Source: an uncultured Mucilaginibacter sp.
GTDB taxonomy: Bacteria; Bacteroidota; Bacteroidia; Sphingobacteriales; Sphingobacteriaceae
Direction: 5' to 3'
Length of the DNA: 44,850 bases
NCBI GenBank assembly: GCA_903927645.1
Contig: CAIYNX010000035.1
Location: forward strand, 1 to 44,850
This document shows, in pieces, positions 18,052 to 25,656 of this stretch. The notes beneath the pieces were generated by a model, which did not search any database, was not told the DNA's origin, and was given only the letters and a program-made list of their open reading frames with translations. The position numbers were made by a program, and so were the translations under genes. Position 1 is the stretch's first letter, and every line of letters starts with the position of its first letter.

Positions 18052-18657
18052 TTAAACGTTTTTGGCTTGAACCTGATTGGTAATTTGTAGCTGGTCTATT
18101 ATTCCCTCAACTACCTTTGGTAAATCGGCAATGTTTTTTTCATTCTTTTTATGCACCTCGCCAACACCAAAACCACGCCAAACAATGCGGTGGGTTCGGC
18201 TGTCAATTAAATCAATAATAAGGGTGCCCTCTTTATAATGTTCTTTTTCAACCTCAAGATATCCATTATAACGGAAAGGTAATCCATAAGCATAATAGTA
18301 TGGACGATATCCCCAGCCCCAACCATATCCGTAATAACTATAAGGGTATGATATGTAATAGTTGGTTCTAGCTCCTTGACCTGTGGTTAAGGTGTAGTTG
18401 ATAATTAAATCAGGTTCGTTTTGACTTAGTTTTAATCCTTTTGCTATTAAACTCTTGGTAGTGGCATCTTTTATTTTACTATCGGCTAATTCATTACCCT
18501 GTACTTTACCGGTCGGTTTTGATTGCGGCATCCAAGCAAAAGTATGATAGCTACTTAAATCTGTTTTATTAATGGCAGCTTTGTAATAGTTGTAGCTGGT
18601 GCATGATGAAAACAGAATTAATAATACGGATGGAATTACATAAATTAACTTTTTCAT
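18052..18657 (-). CDS. DUF4136 lipoprotein
   Basis: A 201-residue lipoprotein with the lipobox LFSSC after an N-terminal hydrophobic segment. The DUF4136 pattern is visible: SSYHTFAWMP near the N-terminus, LIINYTL in the middle, and LIIDLIDSRTHRIVWRG followed by LPKVVEGIIDQL near the C-terminus. A Tyr/Gly/Trp-rich insert at about residues 99-126 (for example YYGYGWGWGYRPYYY) is low-complexity. It is probably anchored in the outer membrane. The family function is unknown. A clear Shine-Dalgarno site precedes it. Confidence 0.88.
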   Translation of the reverse strand: MKKLIYVIPSVLLILFSSCTSYNYYKAAINKTDLSSYHTFAWMPQSKPTGKVQGNELADSKIKDATTKSLIAKGLKLSQNEPDLIINYTLTTGQGARTNYYISYPYSYYGYGWGWGYRPYYYAYGLPFRYNGYLEVEKEHYKEGTLIIDLIDSRTHRIVWRGFGVGEVHKKNEKNIADLPKVVEGIIDQLQITNQVQAKNV

Positions 18658-18665
18658 AAATTAAT

Positions 18666-18672
18666 CTCCTTT
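18666..18672 (-). promoter_or_regulatory. strong Shine-Dalgarno site of the DUF4136 gene
   Basis: On the minus strand AAAGGAG lies 8 bases before the ATG at 18657. Most genes in this window lack such a site, as is usual in Bacteroidota. Confidence 0.6.
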
Positions 18673-18804
18673 ACATTTTTGGGTTTGATTAAACAATTAT
18701 AACAGGTTGGTTTTTTAAAATACTAAGTTAAATATTTCCTACGAAATATTTAAACTAAATTATTTATGAAAGGTTTAATAAATCGAAAACTATTTTTTTT
18801 AAAG

Positions 18805-20454
18805 CTAAGATAAATATTTACCTACAATTGGCATACGCCTGCCTACTCCAAACGCTTTTGGTGAAACTCTTAGTATAGGTGGTGTTTGAAATCTTTTATG
18901 TTCTGATATGTTGATCAATCTGATTACTTTCCTAACTATTTTTTCATCATATCCCTTTTGAATAATTGCTTCCGAAGCATATCTCCCCTCAACATAAAGG
19001 GCAATTATACGATCAAGTATATCATATTCTGGCAATGAATCTGTATCTTTTTGGTTTGGCCTTAGTTCGGCAGATGGTGGTTTGATAATTGAATTTATAG
19101 GAATAATCTCTTTGTTTCTGTTTATGTGTTTGGCTAATTCAAAAACCTGGGTTTTAAATACATCGCCTATAACCGATATACCACCACACATATCGCCATA
19201 AAGCGTTCCATAGCCTACAGCTGCTTCACTTTTGTTCGAGGTATTAAGCAATATATAACCAAACTTATTACACATGGCCATTAAAATTACGGCCCTACTG
19301 CGCGATTGTATGTTTTCTTCTGCTATATTAAATGGTAAATTATTGAATTGTGGCTTCAACGTGCTTTCAAAGGCAGTAGTAACCTCTTTAATTGGTATAG
19401 TCTCGTGCATGCACCCAAGGTTTTTTACCAAATCTTCAGCATCTTTAATAGAATGATCACTCGAATAAATGGATGGTAACAAAACTGCCATAACATTTTG
19501 AGGCCCCAATGCTTCTGCAGCTAACGCGCAAACAACTGCAGAATCTATCCCACCTGACAAGCCTAAAATAGCTTGTTTAAAACCCGATTTATAAAAGTAA
19601 TCACGAATGCCTAAAATAATTGCCTTATGTATCTGGTCAATTTCACTTTGTTTTTCAATCCTTAAGGTTGATGGGTGCTGATAGTTTACCTCACTATTAT
19701 CTTCAAAAGTGTAATAGGCAATAGCTTCTTCAAAGTAAGGCATCTCATCAATGAGTTTACCAGAATTGTCAAAAACGAGCGATCCACCATCAAAAATTAA
19801 CTCAGTTTGTGCACCAACATTATTTACATAAAACAATGGCAATTGGTACCTTTTGGCATTATCGCCTAATATTTCAATGCGCTCTACATCGTGCCTGTAT
19901 GAAAACGGGGAGGCAGCAATGTTAATCATTAAGTCAGGATTTTGTTGTATGAGGGTGTCCATTGGTCTGGTAACATACAATGGATTTTCAAAATTGTTCC
20001 ATAAATCCTCACAAATAGTAAGTGCAATACGTTTTCCTTTAAACTCAATACAGTTAAATTCTGTTGATGGCTCAAAATAGCGGTATTCGTCAAAAATATC
20101 GTAGTTGGGTAATAATGCCTTGTTAACAATTGCTTTGATTAGGCCATTTTCAATAAAATAAGCCGAATTATATAAATCTTTTCCTTGTGCACTGGTATTA
20201 ACTGTAGGCAAACCTATTATACAAGCAATTCCCGTACAGGCCTCTGCTATTTTTTGTGCGGATGTTTTGCAAAGCTCAATAAACTCGTTAAACTCTAAAA
20301 AATCTCTCGATGGATAACCGCAAACGCATAATTCTCCAAAAACTACCAAATCAGCACCATTATTACGCGCTTCTATCAGGTGGTTTATTATCTTTTCGGT
20401 ATTTGATTCAAAATTACCAATATGATAATTGAGTTGTGCCAACGCTATATTCAT
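18805..20454 (-). CDS. nadE: glutamine-dependent NAD+ synthetase
   Basis: Makes NAD+ from deamido-NAD+, ATP and glutamine-derived ammonia. It has 549 residues in two domains. The N-terminal nitrilase-like glutaminase (about 1-250) has its catalytic Glu in VFGELCVCGYPSRD, Lys in NKALLPNYDIFDEY and Cys in LTICEDLWNN. The C-terminal synthetase has the ATP-binding loop LGLSGGIDSAVV. It is shorter than the roughly 680-residue actinobacterial form. It is divergent from gldB, with 96 bases between the start codons. Confidence 0.95.
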   Translation of the reverse strand: MNIALAQLNYHIGNFESNTEKIINHLIEARNNGADLVVFGELCVCGYPSRDFLEFNEFIELCKTSAQKIAEACTGIACIIGLPTVNTSAQGKDLYNSAYFIENGLIKAIVNKALLPNYDIFDEYRYFEPSTEFNCIEFKGKRIALTICEDLWNNFENPLYVTRPMDTLIQQNPDLMINIAASPFSYRHDVERIEILGDNAKRYQLPLFYVNNVGAQTELIFDGGSLVFDNSGKLIDEMPYFEEAIAYYTFEDNSEVNYQHPSTLRIEKQSEIDQIHKAIILGIRDYFYKSGFKQAILGLSGGIDSAVVCALAAEALGPQNVMAVLLPSIYSSDHSIKDAEDLVKNLGCMHETIPIKEVTTAFESTLKPQFNNLPFNIAEENIQSRSRAVILMAMCNKFGYILLNTSNKSEAAVGYGTLYGDMCGGISVIGDVFKTQVFELAKHINRNKEIIPINSIIKPPSAELRPNQKDTDSLPEYDILDRIIALYVEGRYASEAIIQKGYDEKIVRKVIRLINISEHKRFQTPPILRVSPKAFGVGRRMPIVGKYLS

Positions 20455-20528
20455 AAAAAATAAATTAATAAGGTATAAACGTAAATTGCCAAATACTTGT
20501 TATTTTACCTTATTTGCAAATAAAAAAT

Positions 20529-20536
20529 TAATTTTG
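20529..20536 (+). promoter_or_regulatory. -7 box upstream of gldB
   Basis: TAATTTTG is an exact TAnnTTTG match 14 bases before the ATG at 20551. The nearest TTTG upstream (20513-20516) is only 12 bases away, too close for the usual -33 spacing, so this call is moderate. The mRNA leader would be very short. Confidence 0.4.
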
Positions 20537-20550
20537 TCCAAATAGTAAAA

Positions 20551-21585
20551 ATGAACGTTCATTATAAAACAAAGCAAATTTATTCAATTATTTTAATCAG
20601 TATAGCTCTTTTGGGGTGTAGGCATGATAAAAAAGTTGATGTAAGCGATATTCAAGTAAAAGTTAAAATTGAAAGGTTTGATAGGGAGTTTGATGCATTG
20701 CGCACAAAACCATTTGCCCAACAAAATGCGTATTTAAAATCAAAATATGGAGCATTTTATCATGACTATATAAAATTATTGCTTCAGGAACCGGTTAATA
20801 CCAACGATACTGCTTATTTTGGATTGATTAAACAAATAATTTCGGGCAAGCCTTATCACGATTTAGAACATGATGTTGATTCGGTTTATTCAAACATGGA
20901 CAGGGTAGTGGCAGGTTTAACCGATGCTTTTAAACATATTAAATACTACTATCCAAATAAAGAATTACCCAAAATTTACACGTATACATCCGGATTTATG
21001 GATCAGGCGGTAATTAGCGATCATTATTTTGGTATTGGGCTTGATCTTTTTTTAGGGGCCAATTCAAGATTTTACCCTTCGCTTACCAATATGTGGCCAC
21101 GATATATTTCAAGAAATTTTAATGAGCAAAACATAGTTCCACGTGTGGTTGAAGGTATGGCACGTGAAGATATGTTTTTAGAAAACGATAGCAATAAAAC
21201 CTTACTGTCAAAAATGATCTACAATGGTAAGATTATGTATTATATGGATCAAATTTTACCTACCGTACCTGATTCTATTAAAATAGGCTACACCAACACG
21301 CAAATTAAATGGTGTAATCAATACAAATCTGCTATTTGGGCTTATTTTTTGGATGAAAATCTCTTGTATGAATCAGATTTCATGAAAATTCAAAAGTTCT
21401 TGAATCCAGCTCCTTTTACTCCGGGTGTAGGTGAGAAAAATGACTCAGCTCCAAGGTTAGCTGTTTGGACAGGTTGGCAAATTGTAAAGCAGTATATGGA
21501 TAATAATCCGAATGTAACCTTACAGCAATTGATGGGAGATAACGATGCCCAGAAAATTCTTAATGGATCAAAATATAAGCCATGA
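20551..21585 (+). CDS. gldB: gliding motility lipoprotein GldB-like
   Basis: A 344-residue homologue of GldB, a lipoprotein needed for gliding in Flavobacterium. The N-terminal signal ends in the lipobox ALLGC. Family features include KVKIERFDREFDAL, the YLKSKYGAFYHDYIK segment, the central LGANSRFYP and the C-terminal ARLAVW-like region RLAVWTGWQIVKQYM. GldB homologues also occur in non-gliding Bacteroidota, so motility cannot be concluded. In Flavobacterium gldB is followed by gldC; here the next gene is a convergent small membrane protein instead. Confidence 0.88.
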   Translation: MNVHYKTKQIYSIILISIALLGCRHDKKVDVSDIQVKVKIERFDREFDALRTKPFAQQNAYLKSKYGAFYHDYIKLLLQEPVNTNDTAYFGLIKQIISGKPYHDLEHDVDSVYSNMDRVVAGLTDAFKHIKYYYPNKELPKIYTYTSGFMDQAVISDHYFGIGLDLFLGANSRFYPSLTNMWPRYISRNFNEQNIVPRVVEGMAREDMFLENDSNKTLLSKMIYNGKIMYYMDQILPTVPDSIKIGYTNTQIKWCNQYKSAIWAYFLDENLLYESDFMKIQKFLNPAPFTPGVGEKNDSAPRLAVWTGWQIVKQYMDNNPNVTLQQLMGDNDAQKILNGSKYKP

Positions 21586-21608
21586 TATGGCTCTAATAAA
21601 AAATATGT

Positions 21609-21646
21609 CAATATATAGTTGTTAGGAGCATAACAACTATATATTG
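21609..21646. repeat. perfect 16-bp inverted repeat after gldB
   Basis: CAATATATAGTTGTTA at 21609-21624 is exactly complementary to the bases at 21631-21646 around a GGAGCA loop. It lies between the convergent gldB and 61-residue protein genes. No T-run follows on either strand, so it is not a textbook intrinsic terminator, though it may still end or protect transcripts. Confidence 0.7.
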
Positions 21647-21659
21647 GTAATAAGGAAAT

Positions 21660-21845
21660 CTATTTCAAAATGGCGAAAACCGCCTTTAAGGCTATACCTA
21701 CACCTACTATTAATAAAATATTGGCGATGGCACCACTGTAAGGAAAACTAGCGAATCTTAAATAAACGCCGGCAAGACCTACTATTATAGCTAAAACAAT
21801 AAGTAGGTAATGTTTTTCTGAATTGGCTTCTTCTGTATGGCTCAT
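21660..21845 (-). CDS. small membrane protein with two helices
   Basis: A 61-residue protein I do not recognise by name. A short charged N-terminus (MSHTEEANSEKH) is followed by two hydrophobic segments, YLLIVLAIIVGLAGVYL and ILLIVGVGIALKAVFAIL, so it is an inner-membrane hairpin. The ATG at 21845 is chosen because an exact -7 promoter box at 21871-21864 lies inside the longer open frame that begins at 21884. A function cannot be given. Confidence 0.75.
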   Translation of the reverse strand: MSHTEEANSEKHYLLIVLAIIVGLAGVYLRFASFPYSGAIANILLIVGVGIALKAVFAILK

Positions 21846-21863
21846 TTTTTTTTGTTTATTTGG

Positions 21864-21871
21864 CAAATATA
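21864..21871 (-). promoter_or_regulatory. -7 box of the 61-residue membrane protein gene
   Basis: TATATTTG on the minus strand is an exact consensus match, 18 bases before the ATG at 21845. No TTG is seen at the usual -33 distance. Confidence 0.5.
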
Positions 21872-21884
21872 AAGGTTTGTACAA

Positions 21885-22206
21885 AAAAATATAATTTAAA
21901 ATGTTATTTCACCAATATTGAGCATATTTTGCTTAAAGAAGGTGTTTTATTGCTTTGTTAAAATTATGCCATAAACAATTAAAAATCAAAAACATTGGAT
22001 ATTGGAGCGCAAGTGATTGATTTTAAGATAAATGTAGTAAAAAAATCAAAAACAAAGCTGCAAAACAATTGGACATTAATTCATAATTATTTTATATTTA
22101 CCCTAAATTTACAACTCTAATAATAACATTATTGGTATATTGGTTAATTGTGTAATTTTAACTAATTTTAATTGAGAGGTCGGCTTTTAAAATTTAATCT
22201 TCAAAA
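21885..22206. other. AT-rich intergenic region
   Basis: About 320 bases without a supportable gene. AAATCAAAAACA occurs twice (near 21984 and 22044). Near the right end TTG at 22140-22142 and TAATTTTA at 22163-22170 are 20 bases apart and could be the promoter of the gene at 22207, with one mismatch in the -7 box. I see no RNA gene. Confidence 0.5.
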
Positions 22207-22854
22207 ATGAATTTAAAACATATTTTCTATATTATTATTCTGCTGTGTGTTACACATACGGTGTTTGCCCAAACCAGAACCTCGGGCGAAAGAAGACAGT
22301 CGGCAGCCGAATTGAATGATGAAGCAATTAATTCTTATCAAAGCAGTAGTAAGGTTGAAAGCGATATACGTACATCCATTGATATGTTTGATGAAGCAAT
22401 TTCCCGAGATTCATCATTTGTAATTGCCCATATGAATAAACTATCTATGCTTTGTTTACTTGGAGCCAATGATGAAATGTTGCAAGAACTCGACCGCACA
22501 ATAGCTACTTGTGGTAAAAAACCTGAGTTTATATGTATTAAAGGATATATACTCGAAAGAAGTAACTTTCCGAAATTGGCCTACGATAAGTATTTGGAGG
22601 CACAGGCAATGTATAAGTATTTAATTAACGAAAATCAGAATGTGATTCCTAGTAGCCTTGGTTTGGCATTTTTGCAGTTTTTTTTAGTGGGTAAAAAGGC
22701 TGGTTTAAGTGAGTATAAAAAGCTCGAAAAGCTCTATGGTGATAAAACAGTTGTTTCTGTTCGAAATACGTTTTATCATTTTAATAAAGATCAATTCCTC
22801 AAAGATTTTAGTATCCCCTTGCGGCGAAGTCCGAATAATTTGGCGGTCGAATAG
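22207..22854 (+). CDS. secreted TPR-like protein
   Basis: A 215-residue exported protein with a signal peptide ending VFAQ. The mature part starts with a charged segment (TRTSGERRQSAAELNDE) and then shows helix pairs of TPR character, such as SIDMFDEAISRDSSFVIAHMNK and YDKYLEAQAMYKYL. I do not recognise a named family. It stands alone, ending 8 bases before a strong bidirectional hairpin, with a possible own promoter at 22140-22170. A scaffold or chaperone-like periplasmic role would be a guess. Confidence 0.75.
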   Translation: MNLKHIFYIIILLCVTHTVFAQTRTSGERRQSAAELNDEAINSYQSSSKVESDIRTSIDMFDEAISRDSSFVIAHMNKLSMLCLLGANDEMLQELDRTIATCGKKPEFICIKGYILERSNFPKLAYDKYLEAQAMYKYLINENQNVIPSSLGLAFLQFFLVGKKAGLSEYKKLEKLYGDKTVVSVRNTFYHFNKDQFLKDFSIPLRRSPNNLAVE

Positions 22855-22862
22855 CCGCCATC

Positions 22863-22908
22863 AAAATTAAAACAACCAGCCTTTTTAAAGGCTGGTTGTT
22901 TTAATTTT
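22863..22908. terminator. bidirectional terminator, perfect 22-bp arms
   Basis: Two exactly complementary 22-base arms meet with only TT between them; the GC core is CAACCAGCC with GGCTGGTTG. T-runs occur on both strands. The right end overlaps the stop codon of the DUF4349 gene by two bases. Confidence 0.92.
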
Positions 22909-23770
22909 ATCCGATTGGTTTTTTACCCTTCAAATATAAAGCTGTTACAATTAGGCCAACCCCTAAAAGAATAATTGCCCAAAGGTTTACCAAGCCCAAT
23001 ATCAAGCCAATTAATAGTCCCCAACCACTTTCAAAGGCCAGTGCCAATCTGTTAAAAAACGGCACATGGTAGGCCGAAGGGTCATCATTGGCAATTACTT
23101 CCTTATTTAATACCTTGCTCTGAAAAAAGGATAAAGTAACTGTTGAAAAGTTTACCTCATCCTCAATATTCTTATTGCTTATTTGTTGTTCAACCATTTC
23201 ATCTTTTAAAGCAAGTACATTTGCGGGGTCTTTTATAACCACACTGCCTTTTTTCTGTTGTGCTACTAATTCGGCTCTGCTTTTTAATTTTAACTGTGCC
23301 TCCATATAGGATAGTGTTTTATCTGTAACATTTATAGTGCGGTTGTTTACATATAAGCTCATTGCTGTAACCTTATCAATAAAGTCAAATAAACTATCTT
23401 TAGGAAGTTTTACCATCATTTCAGCACTGATATTCAAGGCGCTTACCCTCATTATTGAATCATCTCTAAGTTTTATGTCTTCGCCGCGTTCCAAATTGGA
23501 GCCTAATTGATCATGCAGTACCATTCCTTTATAATGGTTAATTAGGCTATTAATTGTCCTCTCGGTTTTTGTTACATCTTTAACTTTAAAATTCAAAGAT
23601 GCTTTTTTGATGAGTTTTGGTTTTGTAAGTGTTAGGCTATCCACCATAATAGTATCAGCCGAAGCGCCTCCATTGCTATTATTAATTACACCAAAGGCTG
23701 CATGTCCTTTTTCTTTACAGGCGGCAAATAAAATGATACTTGCTAACCCAATAATAATTGTTGCTTTCAT
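22907..23770 (-). CDS. DUF4349 lipoprotein
   Basis: A 287-residue protein with the lipobox LFAAC at the N-terminus and a long C-terminal hydrophobic region (about residues 240-280, two helices) before a basic tail GKKPIG. The middle matches DUF4349: KLIKKASLNFKVKDV, then a helical coiled-coil-like part around YMEAQLKLKSRAELVAQ, and VNFSTVTLSFFQ. Being both lipid-anchored and membrane-spanning suggests an inner-membrane protein facing the periplasm. The function of the family is unknown. It faces away from the ACIII operon. Confidence 0.87.
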   Translation of the reverse strand: MKATIIIGLASIILFAACKEKGHAAFGVINNSNGGASADTIMVDSLTLTKPKLIKKASLNFKVKDVTKTERTINSLINHYKGMVLHDQLGSNLERGEDIKLRDDSIMRVSALNISAEMMVKLPKDSLFDFIDKVTAMSLYVNNRTINVTDKTLSYMEAQLKLKSRAELVAQQKKGSVVIKDPANVLALKDEMVEQQISNKNIEDEVNFSTVTLSFFQSKVLNKEVIANDDPSAYHVPFFNRLALAFESGWGLLIGLILGLVNLWAIILLGVGLIVTALYLKGKKPIG

Positions 23771-23864
23771 TTTGTGATAATTGGTTTAGCTTTAATACAA
23801 TTAGGCAATAAAAGGTAACCGATTGTAATTGTTTAATTATTGATTGAGCGGGACGAATTAGCAA

Positions 23865-23957
23865 TTGAAAAATATAATAGATAGGTTCGGTTATTTTCCA
23901 ATTATAAAGCAGGAGGAAACTTTGGATATACTTAAAGATGATTTTAGCATTAAATGA
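23865..23957 (+). other. short TTG-initiated reading frame, possible remnant or small gene
   Basis: Thirty codons starting at a TTG and stopping at TGA. The predicted peptide contains DRFGYFPIIKQEETLDILKD, with an amphipathic, charged composition unlike random AT-rich DNA. No ribosome site precedes it. It may be a leftover of a lost gene or chance. Confidence 0.2.
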
Positions 23958-24192
23958 ATAAATACCTATTCAGATTTTCAAATTTCATAATTGTTACAAC
24001 CATAAAGCAACCACCAAATTTGTGTTTTGGTTTTTTAAATTACTTTTTTACCTTTAACAACATGCCAAAAAGCATATTTGGCTTAAATAAAACTTTGTTT
24101 AATGCAAATTAATTAGGTGTTTTTATTTATTTAGAACCATTATAAATTATAGATTAGTCTTGTATTGATGTCTTTCGTAAAGTAATAAATTT

Positions 24193-24200
24193 TACTTTTG
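24193..24200 (+). promoter_or_regulatory. -7 box, candidate promoter of the ACIII/cox operon
   Basis: TACTTTTG matches TAnnTTTG exactly. Transcription would begin near 24207, leaving a leader of about 75 bases before actA. No -33 element is found at the normal distance. Confidence 0.4.
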
Positions 24201-24283
24201 TCACTGAAATATTCTGTTAATTCAAGCATTTCCCTACGGGTAGCGTCATCGTTTTTTAACATTATTAAGTATAAATACACTTT

Positions 24284-25555
24284 ATGAGGAGTTTCTCATT
24301 CATTTTTAAACAATTCTCAAGGTCGGTTTTGCTGATTACCGGTTTTGCTTTTTTGGTCTCTTCGGCTCATGCGCAGGCGGATGCCGCAAAAGGGGAGGCC
24401 CTTTTTAAAGCCAATTGTACAGCTTGTCATAAAATTGACCAACAACTGGTAGGTCCGGCTTTAGGTCCAACAATCACAGATGAGAAAGACGATAAGTTTT
24501 TAGTCAAATGGATTCAAAATAACCAGGCCTTAATGGCATCTGGCGACCAAAAGGCTAAAGGCGTTTACAATAAATACAACCAAGCTGCCATGACTGTTTT
24601 CAGTCAGTTATCTGAAGCTGATGTAATGAACATCATTACTTATGCCAGAACTGAGTGGAAAACAATGCAAGCTCCAAAGCCTGGAGTCACTGGAACTCCG
24701 GTAGCAACCGGTCCAAGCAATGTATTGGTATTTTTACTTATAGGCATTGTATTGCTTGCTTTTGTGATCATCATTGTTTTAAACAAGGTAACTTCAACAC
24801 TCGAGCGTTTGTTATTAAAAAACAAAGGCTTATTTGTAGAAGAAGAAGTAAAAGTTGCGGGTGTTGACAGGGTTGCTCAAGTTAAAAATTTACTAAAAAA
24901 TAAGAAACTGGTTTTCTTTGTATTACTGGTAGGAACTTTGGCTTTAGGAAGCTGGACTTGGGAATCATTGTGGAATACCAATGTGCACACCGGCTATCAG
25001 CCAGTACAACCAATAAAATATTCGCACGAGTTGCATGCCGGTATCATGAAAATTGATTGCCAATATTGTCACTCAGGCGCATACAAATCAAAAAATGCTT
25101 CTATACCATCATTAAATATTTGTATGAATTGCCATAAGGTAATTGACAGAGGTTTAAATGCCAAAGAACCATCAGTAGAAATCAAGAAAATTTATGATGC
25201 CTTGGGTTATGATCCGGCAACACAGAAATATGATTCTACCAAGGCAAGACCTATTCAATGGATCAGGATACATAATTTACCTGATTTGGCCTACTTTAAT
25301 CACTCGCAACATACCAAAGTTGGTAATTTAAAATGCCAAACTTGTCATGGTCCTATTCAGGAAATGAAAGAGGTTTACCAATATTCACCATTAACAATGA
25401 AATGGTGTATACAATGCCACAAGCGTACCAATGTTGATTTTAAAGGCAATGCGTACTATACCAATTTGGAACAAGTTCATAAACTATTGAGCGAAAACAA
25501 AAAGGTAACGGCTGCTATGATGGGCGGAATTGAATGTGGTAAATGCCATTATTAA
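24284..25555 (+). CDS. actA: ACIII multiheme cytochrome c subunit ActA with fused cytochrome c domain
   Basis: Electron-transfer subunit of Alternative Complex III, exposed to the periplasm. It has 423 residues and six CxxCH heme sites. After the signal peptide (ending SSAHAQ) comes a class I cytochrome c domain with C45TACH and a likely Met ligand in QAAMTVFSQLSEADV. Two hydrophobic helices follow (about 145-167 and 209-228). A C-terminal pentaheme domain then carries CQYCH (from residue 259), CMNCH, CQTCH, CIQCH and CGKCH. It is first in the operon; actB follows after 101 bases. Confidence 0.92.
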   Translation: MRSFSFIFKQFSRSVLLITGFAFLVSSAHAQADAAKGEALFKANCTACHKIDQQLVGPALGPTITDEKDDKFLVKWIQNNQALMASGDQKAKGVYNKYNQAAMTVFSQLSEADVMNIITYARTEWKTMQAPKPGVTGTPVATGPSNVLVFLLIGIVLLAFVIIIVLNKVTSTLERLLLKNKGLFVEEEVKVAGVDRVAQVKNLLKNKKLVFFVLLVGTLALGSWTWESLWNTNVHTGYQPVQPIKYSHELHAGIMKIDCQYCHSGAYKSKNASIPSLNICMNCHKVIDRGLNAKEPSVEIKKIYDALGYDPATQKYDSTKARPIQWIRIHNLPDLAYFNHSQHTKVGNLKCQTCHGPIQEMKEVYQYSPLTMKWCIQCHKRTNVDFKGNAYYTNLEQVHKLLSENKKVTAAMMGGIECGKCHY

Positions 25556-25656
25556 TAAACAAATTGTAACAAGCAAAACGTAAAATAAATAAAACGCCAG
25601 CTTTTACTTACAATAACAAGAATATAAAACTTAGCATTACAGTTTATACAGCATAA

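Larger units (their letters stand above)
23771..24283. other. long leader/promoter region of the respiratory operon
   Basis: About 510 bases between the divergent DUF4349 and actA genes. It holds a TACTTTTG box at 24193-24200, an exact -7 match about 84 bases before actA, with the nearest TTG 25 bases upstream, which is longer than usual. It also holds a 30-codon reading frame at 23865-23957, listed separately. I see no clear hairpin or riboswitch. Confidence 0.5.

Noticed and set aside
21846..21884. N-terminal extension of the 61-residue membrane protein
   Set aside because: The extension contains an exact -7 promoter box for the same gene, so it would not be transcribed.
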